From assembly GCA_024404675.1 (NCBI GenBank), contig JAKSPO010000008.1:1-64000 (forward strand): 64,000 nt of DNA, given 5' to 3'. The notes beneath the pieces are model-generated. The model saw only the letters and a program-made list of their open reading frames with translations, was not told where the DNA came from and did not search any database. Numbering within the stretch: the stretch's first letter is position 1; every line of letters starts with the position of its first letter. This DNA is from Lachnospiraceae bacterium (GTDB lineage Bacteria; Bacillota; Clostridia; Lachnospirales; Lachnospiraceae). Both the position numbers and the translations under genes were made by a program. Shown here piece by piece: positions 49,138 through 59,073 of this stretch.

Positions 49138-50835
49138 GTGGCTGAAGTAGGACAGGTTATTAACAACAAATACGAGATTCTGAAGCTGATCGGTAAGGGC
49201 GGCATGTCCAGAGTATATCTTGCCATGGATATGAATATCCATAAGCCGTGGGCCGTTAAGGAAATCGATAAGACCGTCAAGGACAGCAATAATGAGGTCA
49301 TCATCCAGAGTGCGATTGCGGAGGCTAACCTGATTAAGGAGCTTGACCATAACGCAATCGTTCGAATCGTTGACATTATTGACGAGCCGGACAAGATTTT
49401 CATTATTGAGGACTATATTGACGGCGAGACGCTGAATGCTATCGTGCTTCGTGACGGTGCGCAGCCGCAGGATAAGGTTATCGAGTGGGCAATCCAGATC
49501 TGTTCGGCATTAGAGTATCTGCATACCAGAAAGCCGCCGATCATTTACCGTGATATGAAGCCGGCCAACGTTATGCTGAAGCCGGAGGGCAATGTTAAGA
49601 TTATCGACTTCGGTATCGCACGTGAGTATAAGGAACAGAACCTTGAGGACACCAAATGCCTCGGAACGAAGGGCTATGCCGCACCGGAGCAGTTCGGCGG
49701 CAAGGGTCAGACAGATGCCAGAACAGACGTATACTGCCTTGGCGTAACGCTTTATTATCTTGTAACCGGTAAGAATCCCTGCGAACCGCCGTACGAAATC
49801 TACCCGATTCGTCACTGGAACCCGAAGCTTTCGAGCGGTCTTGAGGCAATCATTCTGAAGTGCACGAGACCGGACCCCAACGAGCGTTTCCAGTCCTGCG
49901 CAGAGTTAAACTATGCTTTGCAGCATTATGAAGAGTATACCGCACAGTATCGCTCCAAGCAGATTAAGAAGATTGTTAAGTTCGGTGCGATGGTTATGGC
50001 AACGATTGCATTTATCGCGATGGGCTTCTTCGGCCTTGCAAAGAGAAGCAAGAAGATTAATTCCGACTTTACGCTGAACATCAACCAGGCAGTACGTGCG
50101 ACGAGCGACAAGGAGAAGCTTTCCTATTACGAGAAGGCGATTGCGATCAAGCCGGGCGATGTGGAGCCTTATCTTGGTATCGTTGAGATGCTAAAGAAGG
50201 ATATGGATTTCGATGTAAAGGAAGAGGAGCAGCTAAAGCGTCTGGTTACGCCGAACCTGGAGCTTCTGAAGAAGGATCCCGATTATGCAACGCTTGCTTT
50301 TGAAATCGGCAAGCTTTACTGGTATTATTTCAGCTACGGAACCGAGGGCGGCGCCGACAACACGACAACGAGACGAGGCGTTGCGGTCGAGTGGTTCAGC
50401 GATGCGGTTGCCTATGGCAGCGATCACAATGAGAATTATCGTATGGCGGGCGTGTACCGTGATATCGGTCAGTTCACCAGCACGATTGATATGAAGAACA
50501 GAGAAGGCAACGACGGTGGTGCATACCGTGCGTACTGGAACTGCCTCTGTGAGATGGTTTCCTCCATCGATAAGAAGGATGCAGAGGTCGTAGTCCTTGA
50601 GATTTACAACCAGGTAATCGATGCGATTACCGGTCGTGGTAAGGGCTTCCGTAACGACGGAATCAGCTACTCCGAGATTAACGCTCTGTTCGATAAGGTA
50701 GTTGTCGGTTTGGAGAAATGTGCACCGATCAGCGAGAGAAATGTTCGCTTGAAGGAAGAAATTCTCGGAAAGGTTGACAATGCGAAGGCAGCCATCAACC
50801 GTGACTATGATAAGGGAGGAGAGGACGCAGAATGA
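49138..50835 (+). CDS. Membrane Ser/Thr protein kinase with TPR-like ectodomain
   Basis: A 565-residue Hanks-type kinase. Gly loop IGKGGMSRVYLA (18-29), Lys K41, catalytic loop YRDMKPANVM (Y for the usual H), DFG as DFGIAR, and APEQF are seen. The kinase domain ends near residue 260. A membrane segment (about 282-303, VKFGAMVMATIAFIAMGFFGLA) comes next. The outer part of about 260 residues is helical and TPR-like (SYYEKAIAIKPGDVEPYLG), not PASTA. The start is GTG after GAGGTGAAGAG. It overlaps the next gene by four bases (ATGA). Confidence 0.9.
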   Translation: MAEVGQVINNKYEILKLIGKGGMSRVYLAMDMNIHKPWAVKEIDKTVKDSNNEVIIQSAIAEANLIKELDHNAIVRIVDIIDEPDKIFIIEDYIDGETLNAIVLRDGAQPQDKVIEWAIQICSALEYLHTRKPPIIYRDMKPANVMLKPEGNVKIIDFGIAREYKEQNLEDTKCLGTKGYAAPEQFGGKGQTDARTDVYCLGVTLYYLVTGKNPCEPPYEIYPIRHWNPKLSSGLEAIILKCTRPDPNERFQSCAELNYALQHYEEYTAQYRSKQIKKIVKFGAMVMATIAFIAMGFFGLAKRSKKINSDFTLNINQAVRATSDKEKLSYYEKAIAIKPGDVEPYLGIVEMLKKDMDFDVKEEEQLKRLVTPNLELLKKDPDYATLAFEIGKLYWYYFSYGTEGGADNTTTRRGVAVEWFSDAVAYGSDHNENYRMAGVYRDIGQFTSTIDMKNREGNDGGAYRAYWNCLCEMVSSIDKKDAEVVVLEIYNQVIDAITGRGKGFRNDGISYSEINALFDKVVVGLEKCAPISERNVRLKEEILGKVDNAKAAINRDYDKGGEDAE

Positions 50836-51338
50836 GTGCTAATGGTTGGTTGATTATAGCTTTGACCGGGTTTGCGCTTGCCGCAGTCAGTCTGGCATTT
50901 TCCGTGATCCTGTTCTTCCGGTATAAGATTCCGGCACTTATCAGCGATCTGAGCGGAAGGCAGGCGGCCAAAGAGGTTGCGGCACTTCGCGGTGACAGCG
51001 AGGAGGCGATGAAGAATGCGCGCAGCTCCGGACACACCTCCGATTTCAAGGCGATGGCACTTGCCCATGAGTCTAAGCGGTTGGATGTACGCCCCGGTAA
51101 GGCGCAGGATTTGTCCGCTCCGGCGGTAACGGTAGCTACGGAGGAGCTCCCGGGTAGCTCGGTTACTGAGGAGCTTTCGGGCGTTCAGGAGATCGGAATC
51201 ACGCAGGTTCTGAACCAGGGAATTACAATGGTTCTTGCCGAGCCCGAGGTTACGGGCGATACCGCGGATCTGAAGCGTGTTTCACATTTTGTCATTACAA
51301 GAAGTATTACGGAAATTCACACAGAAGAATATGTATAG
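50832..51338 (+). CDS. Small membrane protein of the kinase operon
   Basis: A 168-residue protein with one N-terminal transmembrane segment (residues 6-30, LIIALTGFALAAVSLAFSVILFF) and a soluble, Ala/Glu/Ser-rich C-terminal part of about 135 residues. Residues near 120-135 contain two repeats of Ile-Thr-x-Val-Leu (ITQVL and ITMVL). Related Thr-x-x-Leu motifs are phosphorylated by Ser/Thr kinases and read by FHA domains, so it may be a substrate of the adjacent kinase. No known family. The gene overlaps the kinase gene by 4 bp. Confidence 0.7.
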   Translation: MSANGWLIIALTGFALAAVSLAFSVILFFRYKIPALISDLSGRQAAKEVAALRGDSEEAMKNARSSGHTSDFKAMALAHESKRLDVRPGKAQDLSAPAVTVATEELPGSSVTEELSGVQEIGITQVLNQGITMVLAEPEVTGDTADLKRVSHFVITRSITEIHTEEYV

Positions 51339-51353
51339 GAAGGGAGAAGGGAA

Positions 51354-54300
51354 TTGAGTAAATGGATTGATAAACCGATTGCAAGAATCGTCGCGATGCT
51401 TCTTGCGATTCTGATTGCCCTGAATCTGCTTCCTTCGAAGCCGTTTCGTTCGATAGCGGAGGTTGGGGATGCAGCCTCGGTAACGGTTAAGCTTATGCGC
51501 AGTGAGGGGCAGACGGCCAGCGGCGTCAGCGTGGGATTTACCCTTACAGATGAGGAGGATTCCTCGGTCGTTTTAACGGGTAATGTCGTAAACGGTGTCG
51601 GCGTTGTAACCGATGCTGTTGTCGGACACAGTTACAGACTGGCGTTCGGCTTCCCGAGCATCTACTGCTATGAGGAGTCGACGGGAACGTTCTTCTATCA
51701 GCCGGATTCCTGCAGCGTTTCGGTTGGTGAGGGCGGTGCGACACAGGAGGTTTTGCTTGAGCTTGCCGAGAGCCTGACTTTTAAGGGACGGGTTACCGAT
51801 GAAAGCTACGGCCCGCTTGAGGGAGCAACGGTTCGCTTTTCTGCAATTGCGGGATATAGTCTTATGACAGTGATTTCCGCTGTGACGGATGCTTCCGGCG
51901 AATATAGCGTTATGCTTCCGGGTATGCCCGGTGCTGCAGCAACAATGCAGGTTTCTAAGCCCGGAAAGGAAACGAAGAGCCTTTCGGTTTCGCTTCCGAC
52001 AGCACTCAATTTTGAGAGTGTGATGCTTGAGAAGGCGACCTTCACAATCACACCGGTCTGCGGCGAGAACGGTTCCATGCAGTACGAGTACGGAACCTTT
52101 ACCGAAGCCAAAACGGTCGATTACGGTACAACGGCAACGATTGTTATCACCCCGGACGAGGAGTATCGAATCCAGCAGATTCTTGATAACGGAATTGCAG
52201 TTTCGTTCGCGGATGCAACCGGTCATACGCTTGTTCTTGAAAATATTACCGAGAATCATACGATTTCGGCAACCTTCGTATCTACAGCGGAGGCTTCTTA
52301 CCAGCTTGGCATTAAGGTTGGCGCCGGCGGAACGCTCAATTATCTTAGCGACTCGATTACAAGCGCCGACGGTGAGGTGTTCTACGATGTAAACCCGGAT
52401 GATGCGACGGTTTCCTATACGGTCGTTCCCTTGGAGGGCTATCTGATTGCCGACATCAGTGTGAACGGCGTGAACAGAACGCTCAGCGACGCGCAGAAGG
52501 AGAGCTTCAGCGAGGAGCTGACGATTACCGAGCACACTTCGATTACGGTATCCTTCAGTGAGAAGCCGGCTGTTCCGGTTTCGCTGCAGGTTGTTCGAAG
52601 CAATGACAGCGCCGGCTCCGCACAGTTTGTTCTGGGCGGTGCGGCAACAGCGGCTGTTCCGGCACAGACCGACGGGGTAACGCTTCAGATTGTTCCCGCA
52701 GACGGTTATTGTGTGCTTCAGGTTGTAAAGATTGACGAGCAGGGTACGGTTATTGCCGATATCACTGCTTCTGTAAAGGAAAATGCAGGACGAAGCGCAT
52801 ATGTCTACGCGATTCCCGCAGCTGAGGTTGTCGGAGCGCTTCGCTACCGCGTGGTGTTCGGCGAGATTACTTATCAGACCGTTACAAGCATTCTTGATAA
52901 CGAGTATTTTGAAGTAATCGGCAATAACAAAGCGATTTATGAGAGCGATACGCTTTTATATGTGAATAACGGTACGGAGCTGATCATCTCCCCGAAGGAT
53001 CCGACGCACAGTATTGCGGTCAACAAGCACAATGTGCTGAGCCCGGTATACGCAACCGATACGATCGGTAAAGTCGAGGGCACGGTTCTTTCAACGATTC
53101 TGATTAAGCCGGAGAGCGACGCAATCGACGCTTACGTGTTTATTACACTTTCTAAGGAGCTTGCGGTTGATGAGGTTGCTCCGAGCATCGAGCCCGCCAC
53201 GGAGCAGGATGCGGATTGTTATCTTGCTACAGGCTGGGGTGCAGAGGATGCAGGCGCATTCGTTCTTTCCGTTTACGATAATAACGGCGGCAGTGGTGTG
53301 CAGGCCGTGTACTACGGAAGAGGAACGCTTGGCAATACGCCGGAGGTCCTTAACACCATGACGAAGGCTCCGGTTTCGAACAGTACGGTTAAGCTTACGT
53401 CGATTATCGACGGTACCTATACATTTTACGCTGTTGACGGTATCGGAAATGTTTCCGAGCCTTTGGTTGTTTCGTTCCGTAAGGACGTTGCGGCACCGAA
53501 GATTTCCATGGCAGATCTGTATTCGGACGAGGGCTGCGAGACGAAGACGGGAATCAGTATCGCCGAGGAAGGATATGTTTCCGCGGAGACCATATATCTG
53601 AAGCTGATGGTTTCTGATAATAAGTCCGGTCTTTCCTCCGTAAAGCTTTATAAAAGAGCAGCAGGAGCAGAGGAATATACACTTTCTTCGACTTATGCGG
53701 TAAGCTCGGAAACGGCTACGCTTGTCATTCCGCTCTCTTCGCAGGAGTGCCCCGGATTTACCGAGATTGCAGTCGTTCTTGCAGATACGACCGGCAATGA
53801 GACAGATTATATCCCGCTTTCTTCTATGAGCGGTGCGCTTAAGAAGGATGCGATTGTTATTACAAACGGCGAGGTTTCCATCACAACGGAGATGCACGCC
53901 GAAGCAACAACCGCGGTAACAGAGGTGAACGGTGTTGATGTTTACGCCGGTGCACCGGCGATTTCCGTAACGCTTACGGATTCTCTCGGCCTTGGCATCA
54001 AGGGACTTGAGATTCTTCTGAACGGCACGCCCGTTACGGCCGACGCGAACGGTGTTTCCATCAGTGCTGCAGCGGAGTATGCGTCCGGAACGGTGATTCT
54101 TCTGAACGGCAGCTGCTTAAGCGGTCTAAAGGACGGTGCGAATGAGGTTAAAATCTCCTGTAAGAACCGTGTTGGTGCAGAATCCGCAGAGACCGTTTCC
54201 TTCTATATGGATACAACGGCTCCCGTAATGTCCGGATACAGTGTTTCTGCAGTGGATGCTGGAACAACAATCAGACGTTTTAACGGTAAGATTTATACAA

Positions 54301-57300
54301 ATGGTAAGCTCAACATTACGATCAAGGCTATGGATCAGGGCGCAGAGCCTGTCGCAGGACTTGATGAGATTAAGCTTTATTCTGACGGAACGCTGTTAGA
54401 AGCAATTTCGGCTTCCGCAGGACAGAGCGAGTACACATTTGTTCTTTTTGAAAATGAGACTGCCTATACCGAGAGAAATCTGAGCTTTGTCATTGCGGAC
54501 GCTCTCGGAAACGAGCGGACGATTACGCTTCCGATTGCGTCGGACGGTGAGAGCGGAAGCCTTGTATATTCCGGCGAGAAGCCAGAGCTTACGGTTACGG
54601 TTAAGGATGCGATCACGTATGATGAGAAGACCTGGACCAAAACCAATCCTGTACTGGAAATCAGTGGACTTCCGAAGAACGGTGAGGGTCTTTGGAAGTA
54701 TGAGGTGCTGGTGAATGGTGTGAGCTGTTCGGCAATGGACTGGTCTCAGGAAACCTCGTTGCAGGAGGAGCTTACCCTTGAAGTGGATACTTCTTCTCTT
54801 ACGGAGGCGGACGAGTACAACATCGAAGTAAAGCTTGTCAGTGGCTGTGGAAACGAGGCTTTGACAGAGCTTACCGTATATGTGGATAGAGCGGCACCGG
54901 CCATTCAGAGCTTTACGGTTCAGCCGGCAGGCGATGGTTCGATCAGTGCTTATTCCTACGGTGTATTTACAAACGGCCAGCTTAGCGTGAAGGTTTCTGC
55001 TTTGGATATGCAAAAGCAGAACTCCGGCGTAACTGCGGTCGATACCATAAGCCTTCTGGTAAATGGTGAGCTTTTCGACACAAAGCAAACGGTGAACGGC
55101 ACAGGCGAATACACATTTGTCATTCCGGCAGCCGTGCTTGCGGCAGGAGAAAAGCAGACGATTTCTCTTAGTGCGTATGCTACGGATATGGTCGGCAATG
55201 AGGGAACGCCCACGGCACTTACGACAGCTAATGCAAACCTTCCGTCTCAGAATATTGTAATAGAAACGATTCCTTCCGAGATTACGATTTCGACCGCTGT
55301 GGAAGCAACCGATATTGACGGAAAGAAATGGTATGGTGAGAATATCACCGTTCAGATTGATGTCGCTGAGCAGGATTCGGCGATTGAAAGCATCGAAATT
55401 ACCTGTAACGGAACGATTGTAGAAGCCGACGCGCTCGGTACAACAATCATAACCGAGCCTGATAATACGACAGAGCCGGTTCAGCAGCTTTCGATTCGTC
55501 TTAAAACCGAGGACCTTACTTCTACGGACGGTGCTTATCACATCGTTGTGAAGGTTAAAGATATTGCGGGCAACGAGACCGAAGAGGAGCTTTCGTTCCA
55601 TATCGATCTTAGCACGCCGGTGATTGAAGGCTTCACCCTTGCACCGGTTTCCGAGCCGGACACCTTGAACTTCCTGATGTTCGGTACCTTTGCTAGCGGC
55701 AAGGTAAGACTTACGGTTAATGTCAGCGACGCAGCACCTTCCGCAGGTCTTTCCACCGTAGTGCTTCGCTTCGGTCAGGAGATGATGACTGCTCCGGTTA
55801 ACGGTGGCCAGGCTGTCTTCGAGATTCCGGGCGGAATGCTTTCGGACGGATATTCAGAGAGTTTCAGCTTCTCGGCAACTGTATCCGATAAGCTTGGACA
55901 TACCGGTGATTCCGTATCGGTGAACACCGAGAACTCCAATATGCTTCATGACAGTCTGATGATTGAGAAGCTTATTCCGACGATTGCTGTTGAAGAGAGC
56001 GGTGACAACCGCTACGAGGCCGGCGAGAAGATCTGGTACTCTTCCGATGTTACCTGGAAGCTTTCGGTTAAGGACGAGGGCTCCGGAATTGCATCCGTTT
56101 CGGTTAAACTGAACGGAACGGAACTTGCCGTTGATAACGACGGAAGAAATATTTCGGAAGCATTTGCCTCTACGGAGGAAGCGGTGACGGAGGAGACTTT
56201 CGTCATCAGCACCGCACAGGGCAGTATGGATGAAAACAATGCTTACACGCTTACCGTTTCCGTTAAGGATAATGCGGGTAATGTAAGCGAGACATATACC
56301 GCTACAGTTTATAAGGATGTAACGGCACCCGAGATTGGGCGCTTCCGCTTCGAGGCGGTTGGCTATGTCGAAGGCAGTGAGATGGAGACCGGCGTTGAGG
56401 TTACCGAGTACGGCTTCTACTTCAAGCAGGATGCAACCGTATACATTGTCGGTACGGATGCAGGAGCCGGCGTAGCGCAGATCACATATTATCTGAAGGA
56501 TCTGATTACCGGAAGTACAGAGGAAGTTACTGCTCAGGCTGACAGCGACGGAGCGGTTTCGGTAGTAATCAAGGCACCCTTCAAGGGTCAGATTTACGCG
56601 AAGGCGGAGGACAATGTAGCCAATGCCTGCGATTATGTGACACCGAAGAGCACAATCATCGAGGATGATGACAATCACGATTTGGAGAATCATTTTTCGA
56701 TTGTTAAGAACACCTCCGGCTTTACACAGGCGAACGGCGTAGAGCTTTTCTCCTCCAATGTAGAGATTGATGTGACGGTTATCGACAGATATTCCGGTAT
56801 TCGAAGCGTAGAGTGGTCCGTAACTGCTCCGGTCGATACGGCGAAGAACCAGAACGGACGGCTGACGATTGAGAATGACGGAACACTTACCGGAGACAAT
56901 GGCTGGACGAAGAAGGAGGTTGACCAGAACCTCGTAACCGCAGTCAGCAAGACAATAGTTGTTTCCAATGACAGTAACGATATTGTGATTCGACTGAAGA
57001 TGACGGACCGTTCCGGTAACAGCTCCGAGAGAGTGATGGTGCTTGGAATCGATAAGACCGCACCGACGGTTGAATACTACTTCGACAATAATCACGGAGA
57101 TCCGGATTACGCACAGGTTTATAATGCAGCCAGAACCATGACAATCGTTGTAACCGAGCGTAACTTTAATCCGGCGGACTTCCAGCCGGGAATCCGCAAC
57201 ACGGATGGTTCGGTACCGACACTTTCCGCTTGGACAGAGGTAAAGGATGCCACCGATCTCAATAAGACGACGCATACTGCGACGGTTACGTTTGCGCAGG

Positions 57301-58748
57301 ACGGCAATTACTCAGTCGGTCTTGCATATGCCGATCGTGCCGGTAACAGAGCAATGATTACTCCGGTTCCGAGTTTCATCATCGACACGGTGAAGCCGGT
57401 AATTTCCGTGAGCTACGACAACAACACCGTGCATAACGAGAAGTACTTTAATTCGGTAAGAAATGCTTCGGTTGTTGTTTACGAAAGAAACTTTGATGTG
57501 TCCCGTGTAGGCTTTACGGGCAATGCTCCGAAGGCGAGCAACTGGACCTCTGTCGGCGACAGACATGTGCTGACGGTGACCTTCGATGCAGAGGGCGAAT
57601 ACACCTTCGGCGTTACGGTTACCGATAAGGCGGGCAATACCGGAGATCCTTACGGTGAGGACAGCTTCATTATTGACCTTACCGCACCGTCGGTATCTCT
57701 TAGCGGATTTCAGGATGCGAATAAGGGTGCGGTTGAGCCGTTACTTATCTGCACAGACAAGAACTTCCTTGAAAGCGGTGTAACGATTAAGCTTGTTCGC
57801 TCAAATGGCGAGGAAGCAGTCAGAACCTTCACGACGGAGGAATATACGGACGGAGAGCTTACGGGCTTAAAGTACATCTATAGAAACTTCGATAATATGA
57901 AGGAAAATGATGACATCTACACCTTCCGCATCACCGTTGAGGATAAGGCAGGTAATATTTCCGAGCCGTTGATCCGTTCATTTTCCGTCAACAGATTCGG
58001 TTCGGCCTACGATATGAGTGCGCTTGAGGCGCTGAACGGTACTTATACCAAAATTGCTGAGGATCTTGTGTTCACGGAGGTCAATGTTGACGACATCGAC
58101 ACCGAGCAGGTTGAGATCACCCTGATTCGTAACAGTGTACCGAAGGTGCTCGTACGCGGACAGGATTACACGGTTTCCAAGGTTCAGAATTACGATAAGC
58201 GTTGGAGCGAATACCGCTATGTAATTCGTAGCAGGGCGTTCGATGAAGACGGCGAATACAGTATCAATGTTGTTTCTGTTGATAAGGCCGGCAATATTAA
58301 CCAGAGCAGTGAAACCGGCAAGAACGGTAAGATTTCCTTCTGTGTAGACAGAGTTGCGCCGAATGTTCTTGTTATCTCTCCGATCGGACAGACGGTTTAT
58401 TCGCAGGCTTCTTTGGATGCAAGTCTTGAGATCAGAGACAATTACAAGCTTGATAAGGTAAGACTTTTCCTGAACGGAAAGGAGATCTCTTATAGCCGAA
58501 GCAATAACGGAACGGTATATACCTTTACGATTCCGGAGTCCGATTCGAGACAGCTGCTTCGAATCGAGGCAAGCGACGCGGCAGGCAACCTTCGCGTTGT
58601 TGAGGTCGCTGACTTCCTTGTTTCCACCAATATGTTCGTTCGTTTCATCAACAATGCCGGTGCGGTGCTCGGTGTGCTTCTTGCATTGCTCGCAATCCTT
58701 TCCGGTATTCTTGCACTGCTGATTCGCAGACGCAAAAAGAACGCTTGA
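51354..58748 (+). CDS. Giant Ig-like surface protein (2464 aa)
   Basis: The frame opens with TTG at 51354 (GGGAGAAGGGA upstream), followed by a signal segment (residues 9-25). Residues about 140-220 form a carboxypeptidase-regulatory-like fold (GRVTDESYGPLEGATVRF). An InlB-type repeat pair follows. The bulk (about 600-2400) is a string of bacterial Ig-like domains with repeating borders such as VDTTAPVMS, VDRAAPAIQ, IDLSTPVIE, KDVTAPEIG and IDKTAPTVE. The C-terminus has a membrane helix (about 2432-2455) and RRRKKNA. No LPXTG is present, so it is anchored by its own helix. It closes the PP2C/kinase operon. Confidence 0.85.
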   Translation: MSKWIDKPIARIVAMLLAILIALNLLPSKPFRSIAEVGDAASVTVKLMRSEGQTASGVSVGFTLTDEEDSSVVLTGNVVNGVGVVTDAVVGHSYRLAFGFPSIYCYEESTGTFFYQPDSCSVSVGEGGATQEVLLELAESLTFKGRVTDESYGPLEGATVRFSAIAGYSLMTVISAVTDASGEYSVMLPGMPGAAATMQVSKPGKETKSLSVSLPTALNFESVMLEKATFTITPVCGENGSMQYEYGTFTEAKTVDYGTTATIVITPDEEYRIQQILDNGIAVSFADATGHTLVLENITENHTISATFVSTAEASYQLGIKVGAGGTLNYLSDSITSADGEVFYDVNPDDATVSYTVVPLEGYLIADISVNGVNRTLSDAQKESFSEELTITEHTSITVSFSEKPAVPVSLQVVRSNDSAGSAQFVLGGAATAAVPAQTDGVTLQIVPADGYCVLQVVKIDEQGTVIADITASVKENAGRSAYVYAIPAAEVVGALRYRVVFGEITYQTVTSILDNEYFEVIGNNKAIYESDTLLYVNNGTELIISPKDPTHSIAVNKHNVLSPVYATDTIGKVEGTVLSTILIKPESDAIDAYVFITLSKELAVDEVAPSIEPATEQDADCYLATGWGAEDAGAFVLSVYDNNGGSGVQAVYYGRGTLGNTPEVLNTMTKAPVSNSTVKLTSIIDGTYTFYAVDGIGNVSEPLVVSFRKDVAAPKISMADLYSDEGCETKTGISIAEEGYVSAETIYLKLMVSDNKSGLSSVKLYKRAAGAEEYTLSSTYAVSSETATLVIPLSSQECPGFTEIAVVLADTTGNETDYIPLSSMSGALKKDAIVITNGEVSITTEMHAEATTAVTEVNGVDVYAGAPAISVTLTDSLGLGIKGLEILLNGTPVTADANGVSISAAAEYASGTVILLNGSCLSGLKDGANEVKISCKNRVGAESAETVSFYMDTTAPVMSGYSVSAVDAGTTIRRFNGKIYTNGKLNITIKAMDQGAEPVAGLDEIKLYSDGTLLEAISASAGQSEYTFVLFENETAYTERNLSFVIADALGNERTITLPIASDGESGSLVYSGEKPELTVTVKDAITYDEKTWTKTNPVLEISGLPKNGEGLWKYEVLVNGVSCSAMDWSQETSLQEELTLEVDTSSLTEADEYNIEVKLVSGCGNEALTELTVYVDRAAPAIQSFTVQPAGDGSISAYSYGVFTNGQLSVKVSALDMQKQNSGVTAVDTISLLVNGELFDTKQTVNGTGEYTFVIPAAVLAAGEKQTISLSAYATDMVGNEGTPTALTTANANLPSQNIVIETIPSEITISTAVEATDIDGKKWYGENITVQIDVAEQDSAIESIEITCNGTIVEADALGTTIITEPDNTTEPVQQLSIRLKTEDLTSTDGAYHIVVKVKDIAGNETEEELSFHIDLSTPVIEGFTLAPVSEPDTLNFLMFGTFASGKVRLTVNVSDAAPSAGLSTVVLRFGQEMMTAPVNGGQAVFEIPGGMLSDGYSESFSFSATVSDKLGHTGDSVSVNTENSNMLHDSLMIEKLIPTIAVEESGDNRYEAGEKIWYSSDVTWKLSVKDEGSGIASVSVKLNGTELAVDNDGRNISEAFASTEEAVTEETFVISTAQGSMDENNAYTLTVSVKDNAGNVSETYTATVYKDVTAPEIGRFRFEAVGYVEGSEMETGVEVTEYGFYFKQDATVYIVGTDAGAGVAQITYYLKDLITGSTEEVTAQADSDGAVSVVIKAPFKGQIYAKAEDNVANACDYVTPKSTIIEDDDNHDLENHFSIVKNTSGFTQANGVELFSSNVEIDVTVIDRYSGIRSVEWSVTAPVDTAKNQNGRLTIENDGTLTGDNGWTKKEVDQNLVTAVSKTIVVSNDSNDIVIRLKMTDRSGNSSERVMVLGIDKTAPTVEYYFDNNHGDPDYAQVYNAARTMTIVVTERNFNPADFQPGIRNTDGSVPTLSAWTEVKDATDLNKTTHTATVTFAQDGNYSVGLAYADRAGNRAMITPVPSFIIDTVKPVISVSYDNNTVHNEKYFNSVRNASVVVYERNFDVSRVGFTGNAPKASNWTSVGDRHVLTVTFDAEGEYTFGVTVTDKAGNTGDPYGEDSFIIDLTAPSVSLSGFQDANKGAVEPLLICTDKNFLESGVTIKLVRSNGEEAVRTFTTEEYTDGELTGLKYIYRNFDNMKENDDIYTFRITVEDKAGNISEPLIRSFSVNRFGSAYDMSALEALNGTYTKIAEDLVFTEVNVDDIDTEQVEITLIRNSVPKVLVRGQDYTVSKVQNYDKRWSEYRYVIRSRAFDEDGEYSINVVSVDKAGNINQSSETGKNGKISFCVDRVAPNVLVISPIGQTVYSQASLDASLEIRDNYKLDKVRLFLNGKEISYSRSNNGTVYTFTIPESDSRQLLRIEASDAAGNLRVVEVADFLVSTNMFVRFINNAGAVLGVLLALLAILSGILALLIRRRKKNA

Positions 58749-58784
58749 CATATTTGAGAACGGGTAGTATATTTGACACAAATC

Positions 58785-59050
58785 CAATTATGATACAGAC
58801 ATTGAAGAGAAGAGTACCTTCACAGGTCCGATACAGAGAATCCGGTTGGCTGAGAACGGAACGGTAATTTGTGAAGAGAACATGGTCTTGGAGTCGCAGG
58901 GGCGAGGGAAACTTAGGTCCTGCCGGGTACACCCGTTAGCGTGTGAGGCTGTCGATTCGTCCGCAGCCGGTGAGGCACATTTTGTGCGAAGTAAAGTGGT
59001 ACCACGAAGCGATACGGCTCTCGTCTTTATATAAGACGAGAGCCTTTTTT
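58785..59050 (+). ncRNA. T-box leader, methionine specific
   Basis: The leader of metG shows T-box elements. Stem I begins with GAAGAGAAGAGTACCTTCACAG. The specifier is ATG (58882-58884, in AACATGGTCTTGGAG). The antiterminator bulge has AAGTGGTACCACG (58994-59006), with TGGT matching the NCCA end of a tRNA with A73, as in tRNA-Met. An intrinsic terminator (59016-59027 with 59033-59044, TTTTTT) follows. Uncharged tRNA-Met should favour antitermination. The region 58749-58784 before it shows no other gene; a start for transcription could not be pinned down. Confidence 0.88.
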
Positions 59051-59073
59051 GCACTATGAAAGGAGTTAATATT

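Noticed and set aside
54396..55601. 401-residue antisense frame inside the giant Ig-like gene
   Set aside because: Shadow of a long gene with regular codon use; no start signal and no family pattern.
58640..58748. LPXTG sortase anchor on the giant Ig-like protein
   Set aside because: No LPXTG-like motif precedes the terminal helix; a simple membrane anchor with a basic tail is seen.
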